Part shown: piece by piece, positions 50,001-63,446 of the stretch
Layout of the letters: each line of letters starts with the position of its first letter
How positions within the stretch are numbered: position 1 is the stretch's first letter
NCBI GenBank assembly: GCA_038496675.1
Contig: CM076660.1
Location: 4,395,197 to 4,459,196 of the forward strand
Length of the DNA stretch: 64,000 bases
Direction of reading: 5' to 3'
Source of the DNA: Rachycentron canadum
Lineage: Eukaryota; Chordata; Actinopteri; Carangiformes; Rachycentridae
The notes under the pieces: model-generated
What the model was told of the DNA's origin: nothing
The model's database searches: none
Seen by the model: only the letters and a program-made list of their open reading frames with translations
Position numbers and translations under genes: made by a program

Positions 50001-53000
50001 CCAGATGTGGCTCTCACACTGCAGTATCACAGAAAAAAAACAAAAAAAACAAAAAAGCGCCAGCATATGCTCCACACTGAGGATAACTTAACTGGTGCAG
50101 ACCTCTGGTAAGCGGATTGAGAGAATTCCCTAAGCATATAACGGCCTACTTCATACAATATGGTGAGGGTATGCTTGGACCGCAATGATGAGCCAACACA
50201 GTCACGTGATGGTCTGTGATAAATTAGCTGGGGATCTATGGTGCAATAAATTGCAGCAGATCAAGGGAGCACACAGCACGTATAGTTTGATAGGACATGC
50301 TTCATCCTTCAACCACACTTCCCATGATGCCACAAAGACCCGATTTGTCTTGGGCTGTTAGGAATGGCAATAATATTACACGTCTGGCTACTCGGTCGTG
50401 GGTGATATGCCAGTTTTTTGTTGCTTTTTTAAAGTGGTGAGAGTATGTGAAGATGCAGTTCTGCTGATTGCATTGATAAGTCACATCCTGAGAAATTCCA
50501 ACTCTGCATTTGCAACAACAGCTGAAAAAGAACTGCAGGGCAGAGCCAACTGAAACTCTTGGGCCAGATACAAAACAAACTCATTAATAGTAGGTCCAAC
50601 TCTGACTTTTCTGCTCTCGGGTGTTGGATCAATACGCCTATGTCCTCAATTGTATGTGATCCCTTGGAAGAGTGGACGACATCTCTAATTTCCAAGTGAA
50701 TTTAAATTATCCTTCTTTTCCTTAGCCACATTATCACCCCTGATCTGATCTTAAACTTGGGCATTTTGATCCGCCGCAAACATATTCTGCTGTCTAACAT
50801 ATACAATACACTGATACATATATTTTGCAAAAGAAGACAGTACCTGAAAATCAGGTGAACTCTCAATACGCAATAGAAACTGATAAGACGCAATTTCTGT
50901 CATGGTTCCTACAGCTGACTCAGCCTTTACAACACACATCTGTTCTTTTTCTCCTCACAGAGTTCCCACTCATTGTCTCACACCATCTTTAGTCCTCTAA
51001 GGTAGATATGCACGAACACAAATGGTGTCAGACCACGGCAAACATTGTTGTCACTGATGTCTACACTGACATAAGCTTTGTTGATTAATCTCTGTTCTGA
51101 ATGTGCTCATCGGTCTCAAGGGCACAACAGTGCTCGTCAGTCAGTTTGGAGTCTGCATGCAATTAATTGACTGTGTTACAGCCACTTTCAGCGAAGTTTA
51201 GCGTTTGTGTTTGTTTGTTTAGGCACAAAGAGGAGACTCTTTATCTTCCCTTGATATTGCATGTTGATCAGCCGTAAGTCTGCATTAACCAGGTTTGATG
51301 GATTTTTAAAAGGTTTAACAAGTTGAAATTGTTTTAATGTGTCTTTATTGAGTTCTTTTGGTTGCAACAGGCTTGAACAGGCGAGCTGGAGCACGCGATC
51401 GATGAAATGTGCTTGCCAGTGATATGGATAGATTTATGACACCATAAATCTATAGCAACTCAGATCTATGGGCCTAACATTTGCTGTGGTGCTCATGCAT
51501 GCTAGTCTGTCATTCACTTGGGTTTAGGGAACTCAATATGACAATCTCTCCATCATAGTTTCTTTTTGTTTTTATGACGGTAGCCATTTCGCAAGCTTTT
51601 GCACAATCACTCATATAAAGCTTTAATAAGTTCATTGGTTGTTGTTTTTTTTTTGCCATCCATAACCGCAACACCAGTCCTATTTCAGTCATAGAAAACA
51701 ATAGTTATGTTGGCAGCAATTCAGAAGTTTGTAGCCAGGTTAATGATAAAAGACAAGTGCTGTACAATCAATATTCTCTTGAATAAATGTTGCAGAAATA
51801 ATAATAAAGGGGCTTGAATGGTTGTGCTCACCTATTTTTAATTTGTAATACAAAGGTACAGAAAAAGTCCCATCAAATAAGTTTTTGCTTGCTCTCTGCC
51901 GACAAGCTGTTAACTGTGGACACTGGCTGAGATGACCTGATGATTCAGCTTCATATGAAATAAATGGACTTCTGCTAAGTTGTTAACTGTGCAGTTTGTA
52001 GTGCTTATGTTGGGCTGGTAATATAGCTTTTCAGAGTAAGTCAATTAGAATTGTAACTGTGTCTGGCTGGAGTTTATCTGCCAGTCCACTCTTTTTTTTT
52101 CTTTCTTTTTTTTTAAACTCATGCTGATCGCATAGACCAGTGACAGAGATGTTGACTGTAGGTACTTAGTGAGCAGCAGCAGCCAGAATGAGCAACACTG
52201 GCTGTCACAGAGGCTGCCAATCGAGGCTGTCCACACAGAGACTGCTGTACACCTGCCATTCTGGCATATTCTGCATCCTACTCTAATTCAATTTACCACT
52301 CAAACCCATTTCAGAGCCTGTCACACATTTTTGCAGCCCAGAGGCAGTTGAATCAAGAAAGCCTGAAGCGTGTTGGGTAGATGTATGCTATGAGGTGTGT
52401 TTGTGTGTGTGAGTAAGAGAAAAAAGGAAGGAAAAAAAAAAAAAAAACACAGCCATGTATATTTTGGTTTAATCTATTGAAAGAGCTCTTGGTTTCATTA
52501 GAGAACAGATTAAAGGAGGAAGTCAATATCCAACAGCTTTGGATTTAAAGCCCTTACTTACAAAAGGCATTAAGATTCCAGGAAGTGATAAAAACCATAT
52601 GATTCCTGCTTCTTTTGTCTAAGGAGAAAAAAAGAAGAGTTGACTACTGTAATTAGATATGACCTCTATGGTTTGATTCAAGTAAAAATTGTTCATTTCT
52701 TTCATTGAACATTACCAAGTGTCCTTGTTGAGTGAGTGGGCTTATTTGACGATCTAAATTACGAGGCATACAAGACTGCTTAAGGCAATATGCACATTTA
52801 AAACATGAAAAATAAAAGCGGAGCAGTGCCTGGAGGTGCATTTTCATTGTGGTCCTGTGCAAAGAGTGGGTACAGGAGGGAGCAGAGAAAGGAAAAAAAA
52901 CATCTATCACTCAAAAGCTGAAATGACAGCAGAAAATACCAACTAAATACGTAGTTATAACCAATCAAATCAATCAAATGTTTTGTAGAGTGACAGAGCA

Positions 53001-53158
53001 AAGAATATGACAGAGAAGACAAATGATGACATCGAAGATAAATAGGATAGACGCAATAGACAAACACAGCCAATAAAATAAAGCAGTTACAATGATGTAT
53101 GTGATGATACGATAAGAGTCAGGGAGTGCAGATTAGATTAGATCAAGTAGGGTGTGTC

Positions 53159-53201
<43 letters not shown>
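53159..53201 (+). repeat. (TG)n microsatellite
   Basis: About 21 TG units in intron 1. Confidence 0.95.
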
Positions 53202-53202
<1 letters not shown>

Positions 53203-56200
53203 CATATGAGAAGCAGTGACATGTATATCTGTGTCCCAGGTTGGGGAGTAGAATAAGGACTGTAAGTGAGGGCAAGCAATGGAGAAAAAAAAAAAAAAAA
53301 AGGTGTTGACATTATTGTGATAATAAATAGAGGTAGTAGCAGCAGTGTGATTATGATTGTAATAATAAAATTATATGATAGCAATATAATAGTACTATAA
53401 TAATCGTTGTATACCATTCAATATAATGACCTATAAACTGCCTTAACTGTTTAGATTTAGACAGATTTCACACTGATCAACGCCCAAGCCCTGATGGAGG
53501 GCGCCAGCTCATCATGCCATGTGTTGTGTCCTGTCTGCCACTCCCAGACTGTGTGGGAGGGGGTCTGTCCACTTAGTAGTGGGGGCGCCATGGCACCGGA
53601 GAGCCAGGCAGGGAGGCAGCGCCCATGCAAACATCCTTCTGCCCACCTAGACCAGCCCCGCACCACCATTGCTACTGTACCAACTATGTCATTATTATCG
53701 TGATGATGATGGTTTGCAGGATCAATCCAGAAGGAATGAGAGAGAAAATAGGACAAAGAAAAACTCACAAAAATGAGGGCTAGATTAATTAGGGGGTTAA
53801 CAATGGCTCACAGGTTCAGTTAAAGGGGAAAGAATGAGAAAGGAATAAGAGGATGATGAAGATGAAGAAGAGCAGAGTGTCACTGGATGACGTGTTGAGG
53901 GATGAGATGAGAAATGAGTGTGGAATGTGTGTCTATATCACTGCATGTGTATGTGTGAATATGGAAAAGTGGCTGGTTGAGATTAAGATTGAGATTAGTG
54001 TGACATTTGCTATCAAGGCAGTTTTTTTTGTTCTGTGAGAAGACTCAACCATCGGTGATGATGTTCATTGTCAGCTTTTTCAGTTTATAAGGATGACTCT
54101 CTTGGTGAGGGCTAGGTCAGTGTCCTTTTTGTGTTTTACAATAAATCACCAAATACACATCATTTTTATTTCTTTTATTAAATACCATCCAAAAAGAATC
54201 CAACAAAAGCCCGATATTATACTCCAAGCAATGCTTTCTACACAATTACCAAGTTCAGGCTATCAAAGTAAGTAAAGTTGTGTGTGACGAGAAAGGTTTT
54301 AGAATAGTCAGAGATGAAATGTCTGCAATTTACTATGTTTGGCTGTAAATGTCCAGGTAAAAATTGGCAGTGGTTCAACATGAGGTCATCTGCTGATGTG
54401 CTCAACACAATCAAATATCTTTTCATGTGATGGCTACTTCTTTTCACTAGATTTTACTATGGGAGTAATAGAGAAGAAAAGCATACAGGTCTTCTATGTT
54501 AAGTAATAAAAGCAGGGCCAAGCACATTGCCCCACACATGCAGAGCACGCCCTCCACTATCTGTTTTCTACCTGGATGGTAAAACCTAAGTAACTGATAA
54601 TAATACCATGCCATCCACAGTATCATGAAGTTCTTTATTTGAGCTTAAGAGGTTTTTTGTTATGGAGAGTTTTTTGTTTTCTGTTTTTATTCTGCTGTAA
54701 TAATTTTGTATTTGATAGCGAGAAATTTGTCTTTTTTTAAAACAATGTAGAGGAAGGAATTTTTTTCTTATGGTATTGATGAAGTCACAAGTTAACCTCC
54801 CAACCTTTTCCAAGACAGACAGATGCTGTATGTAATAGATGTTGTGCACAGAATAGGACAAAAGTGGATATAGAGAACGGTCAATCAGGATCATGACATT
54901 ATAGACCGTACTATTAATGAAGAACGTGATCTGTAAGGGCATCAAGCAACTTATACAGGTGCCATTACCAGGTACAACCTGAGTCATCTCTAATACCCAG
55001 CTCTCATAATTAAATTCAGACAATTTCAGGGATGCAGATGAGTCAATAGACTTTGACAATATCCCATCGCACTGTCAGAAAAGGTGCAACCATGGATTGG
55101 TCTGCAGTGAATATGTTTTTTATGCTAATGTAAAATGAATGTATTTATGGTTTAACCATAATCCTTTCAACACGTCAGTCAATATTAGTCATTTACACTT
55201 CATAACATGGTGCGAAAAGCATCAAAATGACAACTTGCCTCATTCAGGCATCCCAGAAGAGCGAACACACAAACCTGTTTGGCGACTTATATTGTTTAAT
55301 TATATTATCATGCATGTCACACAGCATCACGGGCACTAAATCACAACTGCAAAGCCGGATGAAGGCATCAAAGCAATTTCAGTACACTGATGTTGGATGC
55401 ACAAAATGCCTATTAAACCCTTTTTTAATTCAGCATACTCAACCAGCTGACTGACTAACTACAGTGTTCAGATGCACAGTGTGACTAATCCATATTAATC
55501 CAACATGACAGCGGGAATCTCTCCAAAATCAATATCTCTGATTGATTGCTGTCCAAAAGAGCTCATACTCTCAGAAAATGACCACCAACAAACCCAACAT
55601 CATTCAGTCATATGTTATGACGAAACTATGTTAGTCCCTGTGTAAGTGGACTTTTATTTTGATAGAAAGAGCTGCAATGAACAAGCATCACAACCCTCCA
55701 AAATAATGCAGGTTGGTTTGACATCACAAACCTGAGAATATGAGATTTAGCGGTTCTGGCTTGACAATCTTTGAAGCTGATCACATGATAGCCTTCCCTT
55801 GGTTGAGTCCTCCCCAAGGTGTATCACTCACACACACACCTCATCCAGTTTAGCTGCCATTTCAGTGGTTTCCTTTAGGTCTCAATCCGACACCTGTCAC
55901 ATCTGTTTCCTGGCCTCCTTGCTGGGGTGATAAGAAGGAGGCATTACAATTGTCATTTCACATTTTCACCCACCATTTTTATCTGTTTCATGTCCATCGG
56001 CCAAAGTGTGTACTCGCACACTCAAAAAAAGAAAAAAAAAAAAACAAAAAACCCCCCAAACAAACCATACAATCCTGCTTCTGCAGCTATCAAAGCTATC
56101 AATCAGCCATGGCTTGAGGCTAAAAAAGAGGGCTGTTCTGATGGATACATTTGCTATATCCCCAGTTCAATTTGTTTGGCAGCTCTGGAAAATGCAGCGA

Positions 56201-56929
56201 GTTTGGTGTACAAATACATTCTACCAATCACTCCCATTCAACTGGCAAAGCATGAAATGACAGTCAAGGCCGTTTGGGGAAACCTTCTGTTTGCAGACAC
56301 GGGAAGACAGAGACGCTCTGAAAGCAGCGCCACACAAATAATGACGGCTGAGATTTCAGCAGAGATGAGGAGCCACTCAATTTGTCCCTTTGGATGTTTT
56401 GCATTTTTATCAGCTGAGACCTGAGAGGTGTCTTGATGTACATTATTCTGAGAATAGTGAACGCTTACCCACTTAAGAGCTAATGACACAGTAAATATGG
56501 ATGGTGTGCCTGTACACTGTATCACACTTTCTAAATCAGTAAAATGACAGCTCCCACCAAACTACAGCTACAGTATAAAAACTGTATTTGAGTGTTCACA
56601 GTGACTGGCATCTAAAAACCCTTCCATTTTTTTCTTTTTTTGAAATCAAAACTTTTTGTCATCACTGGAAAATGATTGCAGGGTTCACCGTGAAAACAAA
56701 ACAAACAGACCAAAGTGAAGCAACGGTCCTTTTACTGATGCCCGACAAGGAAATCTATTCACATTCAAATGGCAAAAACCTGTCGGTGAATCAAGAGCAA
56801 AGGAGGAAGTCGGGCGACGCAGCCACGGTGGAAGGAGGTCACGGTGGATGGGTTTGTCTACTACAAAATGTTGGACTGTAACTACTGTTGGATTCCTGGC
56901 TCCTTTTGACTCTGAGGATGATTGTTTCT

Positions 56930-57180
56930 CAACCAAGTGGTTATTACTGTAACCATGGCGATAAAGGTCCTTGAGCCTTAAATTAATAATTTCAACCCAA
57001 ACCAAGAAGTTATTTTAATCCAAAAAATGCTCTCAACCTAGCACTGCTCCTGCTTGTGCCAAAACCTAACCAAACCTTAACCACAGCATTGCCAGATTAT
57101 AAAATGGTTTATTTTCCATTTGTAACAGGCACAGACAAATGATGTTGTCCTGCCGTAAGGGTGCCAGATCCAAAGAAGGA
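56930..57180 (+). repeat. probable AACCTAACCAAAC-rich old repeat
   Basis: AACCAAGTGGTTATTACTG, AAAACCTAACCAAACC, TTAACCACAGCATTGCC and TTATAAAATGGTTTATTTTC form a block order I associate with a teleost intronic repeat. A weaker echo (AACCCAAACCATAACC, CCTAAACTTGACCAAACTTT, ATCCATGGTGTTATTAGATC) lies at about 325-405. Class unassigned. Confidence 0.35.
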
Positions 57181-60100
57181 TTTCATGTGTCACTCTGGAG
57201 GGTACTTACAAATAAAGTATTTTGTTGTTTAATTTGGAAGGGAAGGAGTTGGAGTTTGAATTATCCTTAAAGAGCTGTCTATATAATCTTATAAAGGTAT
57301 CATGCAGATTTTGGAGACGCATGATAATTTAAGTCATATCGCAATTGTGCAGTTTGTTTGTCAAGTTCAAAGTCTTGCTCCTCCATGCTACATACATAAA
57401 ATAGGTCAAAGCCTTTAAAGCGTCTATGATAAACTTTAAACTCCTGGGCATTTTCAACTTATTTTTCCTTCAAACTTTTCTTTCACATGTGAATTGAGCC
57501 TTGGCTTTATTTTTGACTGACCGTCTGACTCATTGACCAGGGCCGTGAAGAATGACAGCACAACAGCCAACTACCCTGAAGACATGTGCTAACTCTTGTT
57601 CTCTCCATTACCCCATCTGTTTTCCCACAACCTGTGTCAACAGCTTGAGCAAATGTAAACGTGAGATCCCAACAGCCGCCTCATCCTCAACTCCTCCAGT
57701 CTGAAGGGGCTTATTTGCGAGAGAAGCGACATCCATTGCCTCCCCCTTGGAGAGCTACCTGCCAGCAATCTCACTTTCTCCCATTGCCACAGATGTCTCC
57801 TGATGCGGCGCTGCCCGAAATGCAGTAACAACATCCTGTCTCGCAGGCCAACATGTGCCAGTGGCAAAGACAGTTAGATGGAAGAAACAAGACTTTTGAC
57901 TTTTACATTTTTCGCTGAAACCTGTAATCTGGCTCACTCACGATCGGCCATGCCTGTGCTTGAGCTCAGGCACAAGGGAAATAACTTTTGTTTTTGTGTC
58001 AGCAGAAAACTATTTCAGATGACCCATTTGACAATTGAGTAAAGTGGCTGGACCGAGAAAAAGGCACAGACTTAAGTGACAGTTTTCAGAAAGAATAGAT
58101 TTAATTATAAATAGAGGAATCCAGGCAGTTATGATAATCATACAACTGTGCAGGTCATGCCACAAAACTCACAGGAGCCTGAGCTCATATGTGAAAACAC
58201 ATCAGTAACAGCACACACTGTGTATGCCTCCATGAATGTGTTTTTATGAGATGGGGAAAGATATCTGCCTTTCCAATAACTTCACACCTTTGGTTCCAGA
58301 CTCAAAAAATATACTGTCACCTTTGGATTTTGGGCGATGTTGTGGTGATATTGACTTATTACAAATAGAGGTGTAAACAGCAAGTCAAGCAGACTGATTC
58401 TTAATTAATTCGTTTTGCAGTTTGGATGATTATCAATGTGCATCATCAGCGCTTCATGGACACGTAGGAGTTGTTCGAGACCGACAGCAAGTCGTAATGC
58501 ACTCTTCTGCACTTTATGGATTTATCTATCCTCACTGGTGGTTACAGAAACCTCACAAAGAAACAGGTGGTTATAAGCATTATTGGCTGAAACTGCCCCT
58601 GGACCTCATGTCATATACAATGATGGACAGGTAGAAACTGACAAAGACGCATCTTGTGTTGGGATTTAGTCAGGGGTCTTTAAGTTTCAGTAAGTTTTTT
58701 ATTGAGAAACGTGGAATTGGATACAGGGTAAAAGGTAAAACTTCCTACCTAAAATCCAAATAAACAATGATGCCGATACACATATGTGTTACCAAATGAT
58801 TTTGTATAATCATATAAAATATTATGGGCACGGCCTCATCGACAATTGCCACAATAATTTAAAAGATTCAACGGAAAGGTTAAGGTAAAGTCACATACTG
58901 TCATTGGGTCTTCTGGTTGGTTTGGTTTGCCTTCGCGCCACAAACAACCCGCAACAGAGCAGCAAAAGTTTGGCAGCAGACAAAGACCCTCCCTATCAAG
59001 CGATCATGGTGCAGATGTTTGGCAGACCCCAAGTTTTGACTGACAGCTTCCACACCACCATAAATCAACTGAAGCAAATGGGCAAACACACCATAGGTCC
59101 TTTGAATCGCACCAAACAAATTACGTGTGAAGGAAAGCTTTGAAACCATCCCTGGAGAGTTCACGGCAAAGAAGGGAGGGATGAGAAATGGGATTGCACC
59201 TTCAAAAATGAGCGAGCAACATTTTACATACGCGCCAGATATGAAGCTTATCTTCTGGGAGCAGAACATAGTTATGGTTTCCAACAAATTTAGAAGTAAC
59301 AAGCTTACACATGAATGTAACAGTTAGCTTAAACTGAATTCTCTAAGTGATTGTGAGCGCGTTTCATGATTTGCCTTCTGGAAGTGGTCATTAAAGCATC
59401 ACAGTAGATAGACCAGAGATACTGCACCTCAGGTACTTCGGATGATGTAAGAGCACAGCTTGATTAGACAAATTACTGTGAAGAAAGAGTATCTTACTGT
59501 TCTGATTTAAATTGGTGGGTTAAATGAAGGTGAAAGGGGTAAGAGTAAAATGACAATTAAGCTTGCTTTAGACGTCTTCGGTTCAGGATCCTCCTAGACT
59601 TCTCCACTTGCTCAGCCAAGAAACAATTACTCTCTGCTATTCAGTCCAAGTGGAGCTTAAGTTTTCAATTTCAGCTGCCCTCTCTGACCTCTGAGTGTGA
59701 GAAGATGCTCTCATATCCAGCTCAGTAAAACTGAGTGAAGTGATGAGGACATTTTTGGAGGTGTGAGACTAGATATAATACTTTGAATAGGTGTATTGTG
59801 CAGTTTAATAAAGAGTGATACTGCAAGAAACATTATCTTGAAACAACTTGTTCTGTGTTATAGCTAATTATAATCATATTATACAGGTGTTATCCTCTGT
59901 ATATGTATTTTGAAGCAGCAGTAGAAGAAACGTCATATTAAAAAGAAACTTATCAGTATTAAATACAAAGGGAGGCAACAAAAAGATAAGGGCAGCTCCC
60001 CCCTCAGGTGTGATGCCATAGATTTGGCCTTTTGTCTAAATGAAACACTGGTGAAGATATGGTCGCTGCAGGGCTTGGATAAGAGCTGCATCAAAATGTG

Positions 60101-63100
60101 GCACTCTGAAAAGTAAAAACAAGGCAAACACTTTTTTTTTTTTTTTTGGTTCACCAACACATCTTTAAAATTAACTATGCAGAACAGTTTCCTGTTTGTA
60201 AATGTCTTTTGTAATTTGCAATTTGATTGTTTGGGTGCCCTTTAGTGGCTGTGGTGCCTTAAGCAGCTTCTGAGTTTGCATCAGCCTCAGTCAACATGGG
60301 TAAACAGTTTGATCCACCCTACAGAGAGCGACTGAATGTCAACACAAATGTTTTCTAAATTTAACGGTATACTTAAAGGTTTTGGAAAAACTTGCTTCAG
60401 TTGTGGTTCTTTGCAAAGCCTACCATTAAATTTATTAAGTTATTGTAGATATTCAGTTTACAAACAACAGCCTGCTTCCAAGGTGAACACGTTAGGTCTG
60501 TTAGTTGTGAAACTCACCATTTACATCAAATACATTTCTGTGAGTTTGAAATAAGAAGACACTGAATCCTTCTTTGGGCTGAGTGAAAGTGACCCAGTCC
60601 TCTAATGACAGATTTCAGTGCATTTCTTTAAGAGTGGAGGCATCATCAACTGCACCCTCAGACACTGGACCATTTTGCCAGCCAATATGTTTTTTGTGCT
60701 TTTCATATTTTCCAATAAGCATTCGCATTCACCATTTGCAATTACTACTTGGCTCTGACTTTGGCTTTATCTCTTAAAGGAAGAATGAAATTACTTCAGA
60801 GATACAGAAAAAAGGCCAAAATTATTTGTGGAAGAAAGAGTACACATGAGAAACAGTTTGTATGAGAGAGAGGAAGAGGAGAGTGAAGCCACCCCATGGC
60901 CAGAGTCAATACTTATCTTAGTAAACATAAATAGGCTTGGATCTGTTACATCCACACACGAGCACTTCACAAGAAGACTATTGATCAAATCCCACCAAAG
61001 GCAGAAATGCAGGATAAATAACAGCGAGATTATAGACACAATTTGAGAGGGACACATCCTGAAGGCTGCTGAGGGAAGAAAAAAAAAAAAACTCCTAGAA
61101 AAACAGAAATAGAGCACTAAGATACTGCCCATGTCCACTCTAAGTCTATTTTTCAAACAGGTAAACCAACAAAAAATAGAGTAATGCATTACAAAGGGTA
61201 ATGTCCCATGATGCTACAATATGATGAAGTGGGAGATGAGATGGGTATGAGCAACCAAGGTCATGTGTTTCTTATGAACTCAAACCACTGTGCATTTTTA
61301 CAAGGACATAATGCTGTGGCCTAGTTCAGGAACGGTCCTTTTCAAAAACAACAACACTGTCTTCTTCAAATGACATTTATAAGCAACAAAATCCTTTTGC
61401 CAAATATATTTTCCAGGAAACAAATCTGCTGTCTGTATGGCCCTTGAAATGTCTCCCCCCAGACAGGGAAACACAACGTGTTTTAATAACTGCTGTAACC
61501 TTTGTGGTTGTTTGTATTGCAAAACCCACTGCATTGAGGCTGTAACTTATAAACACACTATGGATAATCCTCTGTGGAGTCGTCTTCTTACTTCAAATCA
61601 GCGACCCTTGAAGGAGCCTGCCACGCAGCCATGGTGTGATGAAATCCAATGGTAAATTACACTGAACTTGAAAAGATGTTTAGATTTTTTTTTTTTTACT
61701 CAAAGTAGCTTTCAAAACCTGGTGGAAAAAAGCTAATAACATGCAATCAAAAGCAATCAAATATAGAAATCCAGCACAGCTGTCTCACACAGGTTTGCTC
61801 TAGTGGAGTCTAATTAAAGCTTCGACCCCCAAGGTATTCTTCCCCACCTCTGCTGTGGTGGACTGCTGAGGGGGAGCAAACCCTGCGAGTGCAAAGACAA
61901 ACAGACTTATTAAGCCAAATAGGCCTATGGTGCTGCTTGATAAATGACAAGAGAGACAGAGAAAGAAGGGGAGGGGGGATTTCGGTGGTGGAATGGAGAG
62001 GGAGAAAGTTCTCCAGCAGAAAAATCACTCTGGGTTTATAAAACTGGCTTATTAATGTTCAAATGGCAATGCAATCTAATATGCTCCCTAATGGAGGAGG
62101 GGGGAAAAAAACCTGAAATGTTGCCTCTTAGGGAGAGCTCTACTCTGGAGAAGAGAATTTTCTTTCTAAGCCTTGACTGGCACCAAATCCAGTAATTTGA
62201 GACTAAATCACAGAAAAGATTGCAGAAGGATGCACACAAAATGTGCTATTTATTCTGTAGCAGTTTCTTCATTCTCTGCAAAATAAAATTATTTAGAAAA
62301 TGGCATGCTCCCACACATTTGCCGAATTCCGTGGACATGAAGCTCACTTCCTGCTCTGTTCCCTGTTAGCCTTAATACTTCTGGCATGGCCCTGATTTGG
62401 CCAGACTGACACACACATTAGTCTCTCAAAGTTCAGTCAGTCATTCCAACTGCTTCCTTGTGACAGGTCAAAGAGAACAACATGGCCACAAATCAAAGGT
62501 GAGCAGCGCACCCCTCTAACATGGGCAGGCTAAGGTGAAAGGAGATGTATTGCTATATGCTTTGAAATGCAAAGAAGGAGGAGGATGTGTTTACACGATG
62601 ACATTGTGTTTATCCATCAAAAGCAGATTGTAGAGAGAGGCAGTGCCGTCGCACTATTTGGATATGGCGAATGACTGAGCGCTCGACAGCACCTGGGTGG
62701 CACGCCAATCTAACAGCCAGGTCCCACTGGTGATGGAGGGCAACAATCGTATTCGGTGCCACATCTTTCTCCAGCTCTGTCTGTTTGTCCTCATTCCTCC
62801 ACAAACAAAAACAAAAATCAGAGGCAGGGCTCAGTTTCTGCTTTCTGCAATGATCCCATGCACGTCAGATAATCACATCGCCAACATCATTTTCACATAG
62901 TTTTCCATGGTTACTGAAGAAAAAACTAAAAAGATTTTTTAATTTTTTACAACTGGAAATCTGCCATAGTGGGGAGAATGTTTCCCAATTTTCAATTGAA
63001 CATTTTTAATTTCCACTTTCCACAGAGCTAAATGTCTTTTATCTCCACTGGCAATTTTCCTTCAGATGTATTGTTTCCTCATAATAACATAAAAAATCCT

Positions 63101-63164
63101 CAAACAAAGGATACAAATGCAATTACTACAACGCCCACGAAGTCCAGAGAAATTGTTTTTTTTT

Positions 63165-63345
63165 TTCCACAAGATGATAGCTTGTGGACACAACTTATCA
63201 AGATCCCCATCTTGTGCAACAAATGCAGACAAGTTATCTTGTATGCACAAATTATCATGTGCTCAAACGTTATTATCACAAGATAACAACTTGTATACAC
63301 AAATAATTATCTTGAGTGGACAAGATAATAACTTGCATGCACACA
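63165..63345. repeat. palindromic tandem repeat built on ACAAGATAATAACTTGT
   Basis: Diverged units alternate in orientation: ACAAGTTATCTTGT, ACAAATTATCATGTG, CACAAGATAACAACTTGT, ACAAATAATTATCTTGAG, ACAAGATAATAACTTGC, spaced by TATGCAC or TATACAC linkers. Each unit is close to its own reverse complement, so the array can fold in several registers. Confidence 0.8.
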
Positions 63346-63398
63346 TTCTGGATCTAGGATCAAGAGAAAAAATTGTGTGCAAATTAATCATAATTACA

Positions 63399-63401
<3 letters not shown>

Positions 63402-63442
<41 letters not shown>
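63402..63442 (+). repeat. (AT)n microsatellite with palindromic flanks
   Basis: About 20 AT units flanked by AACT on the left and AGTT on the right, making the whole block self-complementary. Confidence 0.95.

Positions 63443-63446
<4 letters not shown>

Noticed and set aside
55927..56060. Start and Lys-rich part of a 165-codon plus frame
   Set aside because: Runs through an A-rich stretch that would be length-unstable; no family similarity.
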